Assembly (NCBI RefSeq): GCF_000521485.1
Contig: NZ_BAVS01000031.1
Coordinates: forward strand, 1-37,776
Direction: 5' to 3'
From: Gracilibacillus boraciitolerans JCM 21714
Lineage (GTDB): Bacteria; Bacillota; Bacilli; Bacillales; Amphibacillaceae
DNA: 37,776 bases
In this document: positions 25,775 through 36,494 of the stretch, one piece after another
How positions within the stretch are numbered: position 1 is the stretch's first letter
Layout of the letters: each line of letters starts with the position of its first letter
Notes under the pieces: model-generated
What the model saw: the letters and a program-made list of their open reading frames with translations, nothing else
The model's database searches: none
Told to the model about the DNA's origin: nothing
Program-made: the position numbers and the translations under genes

Positions 25775-28164
25775 TTATAATTTCACTCGTTTAAGACGTA
25801 GTGAATTAGTAACAACGCTGACCGAACTTAATGCCATTGCTGCACCTGCAACCCATGGCGCAAGTAATCCGATCGCTGCAATTGGAATTCCTGCTGTATT
25901 ATAACCGAATGCCCAGAAGAGATTTTGACGAATGTTTTTAATCGTCGCATGGCTGATTTTGATTGCCTTAGGAATAAGCAATAATTCGCCACCAAGAATC
26001 GTTACATCAGCTGCTTCAATTGCTACTTCCGTTCCGGTACCAATTGCAATTCCAATATCGGCAATCGCTAGTGCCGGTGCATCATTTACTCCATCTCCAA
26101 CCATGGCGACTTTTTTACCGTTATCTTGAATTTCTTTCACCTTATCTGCCTTTTCTTCAGGTAAGACCTGGGCAATTACTTTGTCGATACCAACTTGTTT
26201 TGCGATTGCTTGCGCAGTTCGTTCGTTATCTCCTGTTAACATGATAACTTCTAAACCTTCTTCTTTTAACTCTCTTATTGCCTGTGGTGCGGTTTCTTTA
26301 ATTGTATCTGCTACCGAGACAATGCCACGATATTTTCCATCAATTGCAATTAACATCGCTGTTTTTCCTTCTATCTCGTAATTCACCAGTTCTTGTTCTG
26401 CCCCACCGACATCGATTTGATGATCTTGCATCAGTTTTCGGTTTCCAACAAGAATTTGTTTGCTTGAGATGGTTACCTCGATACCATGTCCAGGTATTGC
26501 AATGAAATGATCAACATCAACTAATTCCATATTATTTTCGGTGGCATAAGCAACAATAGCCTCTGCAAGTGGGTGCTCTGAGCCTTTCTCCGCACTCGCA
26601 AGTAGCTGTAATGCTTCCTCATCACCGGTAAAGTTTGTGACTTCAGGCTTTCCTTTGGTGATGGTACCCGTTTTATCTAACACAATAGCATTTAATGCAT
26701 GGGTACGCTCAAGATGCTCTCCACCTTTAAATAGGATGCCACTCTCTGCAGCTTTTCCTGTGCCAACCATAATCGAAGTTGGTGTTGCAAGTCCTAAAGC
26801 ACAAGGACATGCAATAACCAGGACAGCGATTGAGGCAACTAAAGCAGATTCAACTTGACCAGGCTGAACAAATAAAATCCATACAGCAAAAGTTAGAATC
26901 GCAATCACTACAACAATCGGTACAAAATAGCCAGAAATAACATCTGCTAGTCGTTGGATAGGTGCTTTTGACCCTTGGGCATCCTCAACTATTTTCACAA
27001 TCGATGCAAGGGCAGTATCTTTCCCCACTTTTGTCGCTTCCATTTCAATGGATCCATTTTTATTGATCGTTGACCCAATAACAGTTGCTTCTACTTCCTT
27101 TTCAATTGGAATCGATTCTCCTGTAATCATCGATTCATCGACAGATGTTCTTCCTTTTACCACAATACCATCTACAGGTATCTTCTCACCTGGTTTTACA
27201 ACTAAACGATCTCCAACAGCAACTTCTTCGACTGGTATCATCATTTCCTCGCCATTTCTGATTACACGTGCTTCTTTTGCCTGTAAATTGAGTAAAGAAG
27301 ATAGTGCATTCGTTGTTTGGCTTTTTGCTCTTGCTTCCAGATACTTACCGAATAATATCAATGTAATTAAAATAGCACTTGTTTCAAAGTATAAATGCGG
27401 CATATAGTCTGGATTGCCAATTGTCTTAAATGCTTCGTATAAACTGTAGAAATATGCTGCACTTGTACCTAATGCGACAAGTACATCCATGTTTGCTCCA
27501 CCATTACGAAGGTTCTTATATGCCCCCCCAACATAAAATTGCCAGCCGATAAGAAATTGAACAGGTGTGGCTAAAGCAAATTGAAACCATGGATTCATAA
27601 ATATATCCGGTATCGTCATATTAAATAAATGAACCAACATCGTTACTAATAGCGGCGCAGCTAATAAGGTAGAAATAATCAATTTCGTCTGCATATTCTT
27701 GATTTCTTTTTCTTTATGTGTTTTCTTTTCTGCCGATTCAGCTTTTAGCTTCGCATCATATCCAAGTTTTTTAACTTTCTCAATGATTGCCTTCGTGTCC
27801 ACCAATCCGGGATTATATTCGATTGATGCAGATTCAGTTGTTAAGTTTACAGATGCAGACTTAACACCCTCTTGCTTATTCAGTACTTTCTCAATCCGGG
27901 TCGAACAAGCTGCACAAGTCATTCCAAAAACATCTAATTCGGTTTTTTCCATTAAAACCCCCCCGTAGCCAACTTTTTTAATTTTGTTCGTAATATCTTC
28001 CATCGAAACCTTATCTGAATCGTAATCTACGGTGGCCTTTTCGGTTGTTAAATTGACTTTGGCCTCGACCCATCCATTTTATTTAAAACTTTTTCCACAC
28101 GAGTAGAGCAAGCAGCACAGGTCATTCCTGTTACACCAACTGTTGTATGATTTGTTTCTCCCAT
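25775..28164 (-). CDS. copA: copper-exporting P-type ATPase CopA (frameshift in the first HMA domain)
   Basis: About 796 aa: two N-terminal HMA domains (both [10 protein letters not shown]), eight TM helices, CPC motif in [18 protein letters not shown], phosphorylation site [17 protein letters not shown] and [11 protein letters not shown]. It is a P1B-1 ATPase pumping Cu(I) out of the cytoplasm. The start is the ATG at 28164; the frame shifts near 28065-28070, where one missing base in GATGGGTCGAG interrupts the expected KMDGVEAKVNL. The remaining frame is open from 28003. Seven-base runs add a Gly at GYGGVL and FYVGGAY. The gene starts 12 bp after the csoR stop. Confidence 0.93.
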
Positions 28165-28176
28165 ATCGTTCTCTCC

Positions 28177-28488
28177 CTACTTGGAAAACTGCTTCATAAC
28201 CGTCATTAATTCATCAATGGTTTCCTTACCATCGCCTTGCTTGATCGCATCACTGACACAATGGTTAAGATGTCGTTCGGTGACGGAGAAACCTACATTT
28301 TTCAGTGCGGATTGAATGGCACTAATTTGAACTAAAATATCAACACAATACCGATCTTCCTCCACCATTTTCTGAATTCCGCGTACTTGGCCTTCTATAC
28401 GTTTTAATCGGTTCACTACTTTTTGCTTTTCACTTTGAGTTCTAGGTTTACTTGGGTGATCATGTAAGAATTTATCCAAATCAATCAC
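28177..28488 (-). CDS. csoR: copper-sensing repressor CsoR
   Basis: 103-aa all-helical repressor of the CsoR/RcnR family: NRLKRIEGQVRGIQKMVEED, then YCVDILVQISAIQSAL and RHLNHCV, giving the Cys-His-Cys copper ligand set (Cys in YCVD, His and Cys in HLNHC). Starts GTG at 28488 after AAGGAAAAGG. Copper binding should release it from the operator just upstream and induce csoR-copA-copZ. The gene is intact. Confidence 0.92.
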   Translation of the reverse strand: MIDLDKFLHDHPSKPRTQSEKQKVVNRLKRIEGQVRGIQKMVEEDRYCVDILVQISAIQSALKNVGFSVTERHLNHCVSDAIKQGDGKETIDELMTVMKQFSK

Positions 28489-28513
28489 TTCCTTTTCCTT
28501 TTTATATTTATAC

Positions 28514-28534
28514 TATACCCCCATAAGGTATAAT
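28514..28534. promoter_or_regulatory. CsoR operator upstream of csoR
   Basis: TATACCCCCATAAGGTATA, read on the minus strand as TATACCTTATGGGGGTATA, matches the G-tract pseudo-palindrome bound by Bacillus CsoR (TACC...GGGGGTA, recalled). It sits 26-46 bp before the csoR start, consistent with autoregulation. Confidence 0.7.
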
Positions 28535-28668
28535 TGTCAAATATAAAGGAATGTATAATCAAATAGCATAATATAAGAAATTGTTAGTCTATGTCATCCT
28601 ATTAAAAATTAATCACATTAATTTCCAGATACTGCTGTTGGAATGTGATTAATTATAGCTCATCCTCT

Positions 28669-28850
28669 TCATTCATATATTTTGATATCTTTCAAGTCCA
28701 CCTTTTCTGAATCTAAGGTTACATCAACTTTTGCGTCTGCTAAGTGAACAGTTACAGCTTCAACACCGTTAATTTCTCCCACGCTCCCTTCCATTGTGTT
28801 TACACAATGTCCGCAAGACATGCCTTTACGTCAAGTGTTTTATTTTTCAT
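28669..28850 (-). CDS. second CopZ-like heavy-metal chaperone (frameshifted)
   Basis: ATG at 28850 with TAGGAGGT upstream. One missing base near 28829-28833 (GTAAAGGC) breaks the frame just before the metal site; restored, it reads LDVKGMSCGHCVNTMEGSV and continues to EKVDLKDIKIYE. So this is a ~60-aa HMA protein with MSCGHC as metal loop, shorter at the C terminus than the other CopZ. It lies alone between csoR and the plus-strand membrane-protein gene and has its own CsoR-like site upstream. Confidence 0.75.
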
Positions 28851-28894
28851 ATAAAATACCTACCTCCTAATTTTTAACTCACCATAACACTACC

Positions 28895-28914
28895 ATACCC
28901 CCCCTGTAATGTAT
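28895..28914. promoter_or_regulatory. second CsoR-like operator candidate
   Basis: ATACCCCCCCTGTAATGTAT resembles the csoR operator ATACCCCC-ATAAGGTAT, particularly if the seven-C run is really four or five. It lies 45-65 bp upstream of the second copZ-like gene (minus strand) and also upstream of the plus-strand gene at 29160. Confidence 0.45.
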
Positions 28915-29159
28915 TGTAAAGAGGGAAGAAATTATTTATTTAAATGAACCAAAAAGATTTCCATGTCTTTTTTGAACACATTAACTTATATTGATTATAT
29001 AGTAATGCCATTGCTACATAATCATATCTATGGTCTTATAACTAGAAATTCAATTAACCAAAATAAACATCACTCTTCCCAAACCACCATACCAGGGTAT
29101 CATATTGTGAATCAATTACGAATACAATATATGGACAAATGATGATTGGAGTTGGAAGT

Positions 29160-29730
29160 ATGTCACTTACATTATTATTTATCTTTATCATGTGTACCAT
29201 TCAGGTTGTGACAATCATTCTTTATGTGAAACACTACCGAAGATGGGTAACAAACATGAATGGAATGATGATAGCAATGGCGTTAGGGATGTCGGTAGGA
29301 ATTTTAATGGGGGGGACAATTCTTGGGGGGGTTATATTTCATGGGAATTTAATTGAATCTACCATTTTTTCTATGATTATTGGATTATCCGTAGGGTTAT
29401 TAGCTGGCATTCCACTAAGTTTACCTTCAGTTATAGATGGAATTCTTTCTGGAATGATGGGGGGGGAATGATGGGGGGGCTATGCTTGGTGATATGGTGG
29501 CTATGACGAAGCCTAACGCCATTATCAATATAATAGCTTTCATGATTACTATGATTTTGGTACTTGTTTTATATTCAGCAGAAGATTCCATTCGTAAACA
29601 AGCTAACCAAGCTATTTTTTCCTTTTTTAAACATCCGTATTTATTGATTTGTTCCATTACTATTCTCTTTCTTCTATTTAATCACATGGCACCGCTAGAG
29701 TTTAACATATCAAATAATCACGAACATTAG
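29160..29730 (+). CDS. Met-rich membrane protein in the copper cluster (frameshifted)
   Basis: About 190 aa. TM helices include LLFIFIMCTIQVVTIILYV, MALGMSVGILMGTILGVIF and IINIIAFMITMILVLVLY. Between them, after removing suspect bases from the runs at 29459-29466 and 29473-29479, comes GMMGGMMGAMLGDMV, a Met-Gly hairpin of the kind that can ligate Cu(I). The two frames seen (ending 29471 and starting 29482) join there. ATG at 29160 has GGAG 9 nt upstream; an upstream ATG at 29139 is possible but has a poor SD. Location between copper genes suggests a role in copper handling; family not named. Confidence 0.6.
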
Positions 29731-29823
29731 CGATAATCTTAATGAAATGGAAAAATGGCATAAGCGCAGGTGTCGTGCTTGTACTAATACCCTGGACAAG
29801 TGATATTAGCAAATATAAGTAAG

Positions 29824-29860
29824 ACGAGCTTTAGCTGAAAATGCCAAAGCTCGTTCTTAA
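29824..29860. terminator. hairpin between convergent copper genes
   Basis: ACGAGCTTT (29824-29832) pairs with AAAGCTCGT (29846-29854), followed by TCTTAATAT. It lies between the plus-strand membrane-protein gene and the end of copB, and could stop transcription from both sides. Confidence 0.65.
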
Positions 29861-29922
29861 TATAGTACTATCTACTAATTTAACATAGCATTTCTTCATT
29901 TAAGATTAGCCTTACAAAATAT

Positions 29923-32089
29923 CTATTCCCTTAGTAACTTTGCATTGATAGCAACAATTATTGTACTCAAACTCATCAGTACAGCACCAACTGCTGGACT
30001 TAATACAATTCCAACTGGGGGGGCTAGAACACCGGCTGCCAGGGGGGGGATTGCAAGTATGTTATACCTGTTGCCCACCATAGGTTTTGAACCATTTTTC
30101 GATAAGTTTTTCTTGATAAATCGATCAGGGACTCTACGTCTTTTGGGTTACTCTTAACAAGTACAACATCGGCAGTTCCATTGCTACATCTGTACCAGCA
30201 CCGATTGCAATTCCTAAATCTGCGGTAGCAAGTGCAGGCGCATCATTGACCCCATCTCCTGTCATGGCAACCTTCCAGCCTTTATCTTTTATTTTCTTCA
30301 CTTGATCAGACTTTTCATTCGGCAACACTTCTGCATAAACTTCATCGATATCCAGCTGTTTGGCTACCCACTGCGCTACTTTTTCATTATCGCCTGTAAG
30401 CATAATGGATTGAATACCTTTTTCTTTTAATCCAGCAACCGCCTCTTTTGCTGTGTCACGAACGATATCGGCAAGTGCTATCATTCCAATTAATTTATCA
30501 TCTAGCAACACAAATACTACTGTTTTTCCTTCAGCAGACATTATGTTAAAAGCATCCTGATCGTATTTCATGTTGTTATCATTTACATAACCTGGACTAA
30601 CCACATTTATCTTTCTATCATCTATCATTCCCTCGATACCCTTACCAGTAATGGAGTCAAACTCTGCTATTTTTTTCAATTTAATGTGTTTATTCTTTGC
30701 CTCTCTAACTATTCCAGATGCTATTGGGTGCTCCGAATTCTGTTCTAAGCTTGCTGCCCAAGTTAAGACGGTTTCTATTTCATATCCTTCACTTGGTACA
30801 ATATCTGTAACACCAAATTTACCCTTAGTTAACGTTCCCGTTTTGTCAAAAACAACAGCATTAAGATTTCTTGCACCCTCAAAATTAGCACGGTTCCTTA
30901 TTAACAGCCCTTGTTTTGCCGATATAGAAGTTGAAACTGCTATTACTAGTGGTGCAGCTAGACCAAGAGCGTGTGGGCAGGTGATTACCATCACCGTTAC
31001 CATTCGTTCCAAAGCCACATCAAATGAAAAACCAAGCATTAACCAAATAAATAATGTCGCAAAACCCGAAACTAACGCCAAATAAAATAGCCACTTTGCT
31101 GCTTTATTTGTGATATCTTGCGTCCGGGATTTTGATTGTTGTGCTTCCTTAACTAAATTTATAACCTGTGATAAGTACGAGTCTTCTCCGGTTTTTTCAA
31201 CTTGAATGGTAAGCGAACCTTCTTTATTTACAGAGCCTCCAATTACTTCATCACCCTTGTTCTTTTCAACGGGGACAGATTCTCCGGTTAACATAGATTC
31301 ATCTATTGCTGACTTACCATCTAAAATCATTCCATCGACCGGGATTTTTTCACCTGGTTTCACAAGAATTCTATCGTTGTTTTTCAAATCAGATACGGAA
31401 ACCTCTTGTACCTCATCATTCTCGTCTAATTTATGGGCCTCACTTGGCATTAACTTTACAAGCTCCTCAAGTGCATTGGAAGCACCCATTACCGAGCGCA
31501 TTTCTAACCAGTGCCCAAGTAGCATAATATCGATTAATGTAGCCAATTCCCAAAAGAAGTCACTTCCTTCCCAGCCGAACACTGTAAGTGAACTATAGCC
31601 ATATGCAACTAAGATAGCAAGACCAATAAGTGTCATCATTCCCGGATTCTTATCTTTTAACTCACTAATTCCACCTGTAATAAACGGCCAGCCACCATAG
31701 AAAAATACAAAAGTAGATAGCGCAAATAAAATATATTGATCATTCGCAAATTGCCAATTCACACCAATAAAACTCTGTATCATTGGAGATAAAACAAGAA
31801 TTGGGATTGTTACAATTAATGAAATATAGAATCGTTTTTTAAAATCATTCACCATATTTCCATGGTCATGATGACTGTGATGGTTATGGTTGTCGTGATT
31901 GTGATGATCGTGATGGTTATGGTTTTCATGTCCTTCATGACCACTCTTTTCATGGTCACCATGACTGCTGTGATTGTGTGCGTTGACTTTTCCATCTTTC
32001 ACTTGATTTTGGTGATCTTTATGGTCATGGGAATGATGGTGTTCATGATGCTTTGTTTGCCCATGCCCATGATTGTCGTTATTAATCAT
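29923..32089 (-). CDS. copB: CopB-like P-type ATPase with His-rich N terminus (frameshifted near the end)
   Basis: About 720 aa. The first ~80 residues are extremely His-rich ([15 protein letters not shown] type), a cytoplasmic metal-binding tail. Eight TM helices follow with the P1B-3 motif [34 protein letters not shown] and [15 protein letters not shown] ATPases such as CopB export Cu(II)/Cu(I) or Ag. The frame is lost near 30178 (a missing A before CTGCC); corrected, it reads [19 protein letters not shown] and ends INAKLLRE at 29923, with further errors at 30067 and in two G runs. The ATG at 32089 has AAGGAGTG, better than the GTG at 32098. Confidence 0.88.
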
Positions 32090-32098
32090 ATAGGTCAC

Positions 32099-32683
32099 TC
32101 CTTTTTGTACTTATTATAAGGTAGCTATAAATCTTTATTCTATTCCTTTCAAATACAATACCCTTGTACCGTATATTTTAATCACTTTATTTGAAATAAA
32201 TTAATTTTTATTTCAGCATGGGAAGCCTCTGTTGTTTTCTGTACCCTTTGTCTTGCGCGAATCAACAGGAATGGGGCTGTCAGGTTAAGATTGAGGTTTC
32301 GTTGCCAATCCTCAAGACTCATTTCTTCAATGCCCTTAAAAAATTTGATAAAGTGCACTATTTATTATTAATAAAAATTGATAATTTATAGCTCCATATT
32401 TATATCACCAAGGAAATAATAATAAACGATGCAAAAAACATTTTTAAACCACCATTTACAACTTAATTTTCAACACACATCGCTATATATTCCGGGAATG
32501 CAGGTTATAAACTCAAAAATGATACTTCACAAAAAGCTTTTTATACAAAAGTAAGGTATAACCAATAAATTTATAGTATAATTATATATAGAAATAATAA
32601 CCAAACCGAGACTTTAAGTTTCTGTGCATTCTTTTACTACCTAAATTTTTAAGCGTTTTCAATCATAGACATGGAGAGAAATA
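32099..32683. other. intergenic region with an SDR scrap
   Basis: Apart from the SDR fragment at 32254-32336 the region is AT-rich and shows no gene. Minus-strand AAGGAG near 32097-32102 is the copB ribosome binding site. Plus-strand promoter sequences for the YesM-like kinase are probably in the AT-rich 32500-32660 part; I see no unambiguous pair of boxes. Confidence 0.4.
32254..32336 (-). pseudogene. fragment of a short-chain dehydrogenase (SDR)
   Basis: Minus-strand translation gives GIEEMSLEDWQRNLNLNLTA followed by PFLLIRA, the characteristic SDR segment before the catalytic Ser (WDxxxxVNLxxxFxxxxA). Neither Rossmann start nor YxxxK follows, so only a ~28-codon relic remains. Confidence 0.65.
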
Positions 32684-34511
32684 ATGAAATTTTTTAAACA
32701 TACAAACATGAGTTTAAAATCTAAATTACTTTTAACCTTTTTTCTAGGTATTTTGATCCCGATTATCTTAGTTCAATCTGTAACCTATTACAACTCTACC
32801 CAATCAATGCAAGAAAAGGTTGATGAATTAGTTAATATAAATTTACAACAAACCTATAAAAACTTAGAAACTTCTTTAAAGGCATACGAAGACATTACAG
32901 TCCAATTATTTTCAGATGAAAAAATAAATAGTTTAGTAAAAGAAATGAATATCGAATCAACAAATAATCCAATAGTAGAAGGTGAATTAAGAGAAGTCTT
33001 ATCAAATTATGCTTATGCAAAAGATTTAATTCGAAGTGTATCAATTTATACCTCTAATAGGAATATAGTCAGTTTTGATAAACAAACTGGTTCAAATATT
33101 AAGAATATTTGGACAATCGAAGAAAACAATAAAAGATTAAGGGAATTTCAATTAGAAGCTTCTGCTGGTAATGGAATTCGAATAACTAGTCCTGAACTTA
33201 CCGATCACATAAATGGTAGAGATCAGTATTTATTTCATATATATGTGCCATTACAAGAAACCAATTATAGCTTGAAAGATAGGCCGAACTTAATAGTTAT
33301 TAGTATTGATCAAGAAGTCCTAAATCAAGCTATTAACATAAATTATCCGATTATAGGAACAGAAAATAGCATACCCAATCTAACCTTCCTAGTTAATGAT
33401 AATAAACAAATAGTGTCATTTCCCAAAGATGAACTTATCGGATATCAATTATCATCTTATGAGAATAGTATACAACTTGAGCATACATATGTTGATCTAT
33501 TAAGACGAGCAAATATAATAAATAGTGATTCCATAATAGTAAATAATTATCAAAAACCGATTAACGGTTGGACTTTGGTAAATGTAATTGATAAAAATAC
33601 GATGTTAAAAAATATGTATGTCACGCACAGGATTAACATTATTACAGGATTAATTACTCTTTTAATTTCTTCCTTTTTAATTCTTTACTTTACCAATAAC
33701 ATAAGCAAGTCTATAAAAAAAGTCATTAATGGTATGCAAATAGCAAAAGAAGGACACTTAGATGTGCAAATTAATGAAATGAAAAAAGATGAAATATCTA
33801 TCATTATGGAAAGCTTTAACTCCTTAATGAATAAATTAAATAACCTAATGACTGAAACAAAAGAAGCTACCTTTAAACAAAAGGAGGCGGAAATTCGTGC
33901 TCTTGAAGCTCAAATCAATCCTCACTTTCTTTACAATACATTAGATTCTATTAATTGGATGGCAATAGAAAAAGAGGAACATGATATAAGCCGAATGTTA
34001 AAAAGCTTAGCTGAAATACTACGATATAGTATACAGAACAGTAATGAGCTTGTGACAATTAGTGAAGAAATTAATTGGCTCAAAAAGTATATGATCTTGC
34101 AACTAAATCGCTATGATTACTCTTTTGATTATACCATTGAGGTAGAGAAATCCTTATATAATCATCCGATTCATAAACTTCTATTGCAACCTTTCATCGA
34201 AAACGCAATTGCCCATGGGATATCTTCTTATCAATCGGAAGGGCTGATTACTTTAACATTTAAAAAAGGGGAGCAAAACGAACTCATTATTATAATTACA
34301 GATAATGGTGTCGGAATGACTGCAGATAAACTAGCATCTATAAAGTTTGCAATTAAGGAGGATCAATCTCTATCCAATAGGCAAAGAGGGATAGGATTAA
34401 GAAATGTTATGGAGCGATTAAACAGCTATTACGGAGAAAAAGCTAATTTTCAAATAGAAAGTTCACCCCCACGTTGGAACAATGATAACTATTACTATTT
34501 TCACAGATTAA
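32684..34511 (+). CDS. YesM-type sensor histidine kinase
   Basis: About 608 aa: TM helix at 15-35, a long extracellular dCache-like sensor (about 36-295), second TM (TGLITLLISSFLILYF), HAMP, then the His_kinase motif EAQINPHFLYNTLDSINWMA (phospho-His) and an ATPase domain (PFIENAIAHGIS, DNGVGM, RQRGIGLRNVMERL). The sequence as given reads through into the next gene; a five-C run at 34466-34470 should be four, giving the end SSPHVGTMITITIFTD and a TAA at 34509-34511. SD GGAGAG. Such kinases usually sense carbohydrates and control a nearby ABC sugar transporter. Confidence 0.87.
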
Positions 34512-34528
34512 GTAGGAGGAATAATACG

Positions 34529-36056
34529 ATGAAAGTAGTTGTAATTGAGGATGAAATAAAGATTCGAACCGGACTAGTTAAACTGATCCGAAAGTTAAAA
34601 CCAAATTATGAACTGATTGTAGAAGCAAAAGACGGTGTGGAAGGTTACAGCCTTATCAAACAAATCAATCCAGAAATTGTATTCCTAGACATAAATATGC
34701 CTAAACTCAATGGATTAGAAATGTTAAAAAAATTAAACGATCTTGAAATAACACGAAGAACGATTATTTTATCTGGTTATTCCGAATTTGAATATGCCCA
34801 AACCGCTATCCGATTAGGTGTAAAAGAATACCTATTAAAACCAATAACAATTGACGATCTTACACTTACATTAGATACCATAGAAAAGGACATATTGCAA
34901 CAGTCTTTATTTGGTATCTCATACAAAGAATCTGATAAACAGAACAAGCAGACATTGGAAAAACTTATAAATGGAACTTCATCTGACTTAGAAGAAGTAG
35001 GACTTTACATGAATAAAATATTAGGTTTTTTATTAGAAAATAACTTTACAATAATAAATCTTTATTATGGCAAACATCATGAACGTTATTATTCTGAGAT
35101 CAAAAACCTTCTTTCTATTATAAAAAAGCAGTCTAATGATCCTTTCTTTTTTGCAATATTAGATAATCAATATCAATGGCTTATTATTCAGCAAGATAAA
35201 ATAATTAATACACCCGATAGTCGTCTTCTAAGCAAGTTAAAGCAATTAGGTGAAGATATTATTATTTCTGTTATTACAGTTCCTAATTTTCAGGAAATTA
35301 AAACAGCAATTATGGCCAATGAATGTAACCGAAAATGGTCTATTACTCTAAAAGACGAACAGGTAATAGTTGAGGACCTAATTCGTAACGTACAGGATTC
35401 CGTGGAAACATTTGTATATCCAATTGGTATTGAACGAAAAGCAAACTCAGCAATTTCGTCATCTACGCCATGGTTGGCAAGTGATTTTATCATTGAATTT
35501 AAAGATCAGATAACTCAAACAATATTCCATCCTAAAGAAATATTGGACAATTGTTTTCGTTTCTTTTCAGCAATCCTGCATTCAGCCGTCTTAGTCCATC
35601 GGGGGGGATTTCTCAGGAAAAAATCAACAATTATTAAATGAATTAATGAATGTTCAGACACCAAATGAACTGGAAGATATGTTTTACAATTTCATAAAAA
35701 TTTTCAAAGAATTAGAACCAAGTAATAATAGTTTAGTAGTTTATAAAGCAATCTCTTTAATTAAAGATAAATATGAAGAAGGGATTAGCCTAAAAGAAAT
35801 CGCTAACGAATTAAATGTAACACCTGAATACCTTAGCTCATTATTCAATAAGGAAACAGGAAAATCATTTACGCTTTACTTAAAACAACTTCGAATTCAT
35901 AAAGCGCAAGAATATTTGACTAAATCCGAAATGAAATCTTACGAAATTGGAGAAAAAATAGGTTATACTGATCCAAAATATTTCACTAAAGTATTTAAGG
36001 AAATTACCGGAATAACCCCCCCAGCTACTTATAAAAAGCTAAACAAAACAAAATAA
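34529..36056 (+). CDS. YesN-type response regulator with AraC HTH (frameshifted)
   Basis: About 508 aa: receiver (MKVVVIEDEIKIRTGLVKLI, phospho-Asp in VFLDINMP, Lys in EYLLKPI), a divergent middle region and a C-terminal AraC HTH (ISLKEIANELNVTPEYLSSL, IGYTDPKYFTKVFKEITG). The break is at a seven-G run (35601-35607); with six it reads HRGDFSGKNQQLLNELMN into the second half. A seven-C run near 36016-36022 adds a Pro (GITPPATY). The start has AGGAGG about 8 nt upstream and lies 17 bp after the kinase stop. The regulated transport operon is not in the window. Confidence 0.87.
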
Positions 36057-36099
36057 TTAGAAAGGAATTCCATACAAGGATGGGAATTCCTTTCTAATT
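36055..36099 (+). terminator. terminator after the YesM/YesN pair
   Basis: AATTAGAAAGGAATTCC pairs perfectly over 17 bp with GGAATTCCTTTCTAATT, followed by ATTTAG. It starts at the stop codon. Confidence 0.75.
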
Positions 36100-36494
36100 A
36101 TTTAGCCGTACTATGTCAATAGCCAAATTAGTAATATTTTTCTGATTATAGGCATGCTAAATAAGCTTAACATAATGGTAATTTTTTTACATAGGTAAGC
36201 AACTTGCCGGGTTGCTTTGGTATTCTTATTTGATGAAACCCTACCGGAAGATATGCCCTACGCAAATTGTTCTACATTGATATTCCTGGCTAGTTCGGAA
36301 ATATTGCCAACGTACTATTCGCACTAATAGAACGAAGGGAGAAAAGGCTAAACAACGAGGTTATCTCATCCTCAGGAAATTATTCGCTCTTCCATCCGGC
36401 ACTAGTGGGGGGGGTTTTACCCCTATCAGGAAATCAATTCATTTTGATTCCTTGACGGAGGTAAAAACCTCCTAATAACATAATGGTTACATAG
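36100..36494 (-). other. structured non-coding flank downstream of the IS110-like transposase
   Basis: No ORF. Read in the transposase direction there are successive hairpins: GGAGGT-TTTT-ACCTCC-type (about 36460-36475), AGGAATCAA/TTGATTTCCT (about 36430-36455), and GGGGTAAAACCCC (about 36408-36424). IS110-family elements carry a non-coding RNA (bridge RNA) next to the transposase, on the 3' side in the IS1111 subgroup as I recall, so this is a candidate. A similar 13-14 bp string TAACATAATGGTA/TTA occurs at about 36169 and 36477. Confidence 0.35.

Noticed and set aside
27048-27407. 119-codon plus-strand frame inside copA
   Set aside because: Antisense shadow of a long conserved gene; no SD.
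31862-32119. Met/Val-rich plus-strand frame opposite the copB N terminus
   Set aside because: Shadow of the His-rich tail: CAT/CAC codons read backwards give ATG/GTG.
32684-35641. A 985-aa hybrid of kinase and response regulator
   Set aside because: A five-C run at 34466 hides the kinase stop; a separate AGGAGG-ATG start exists for the regulator.
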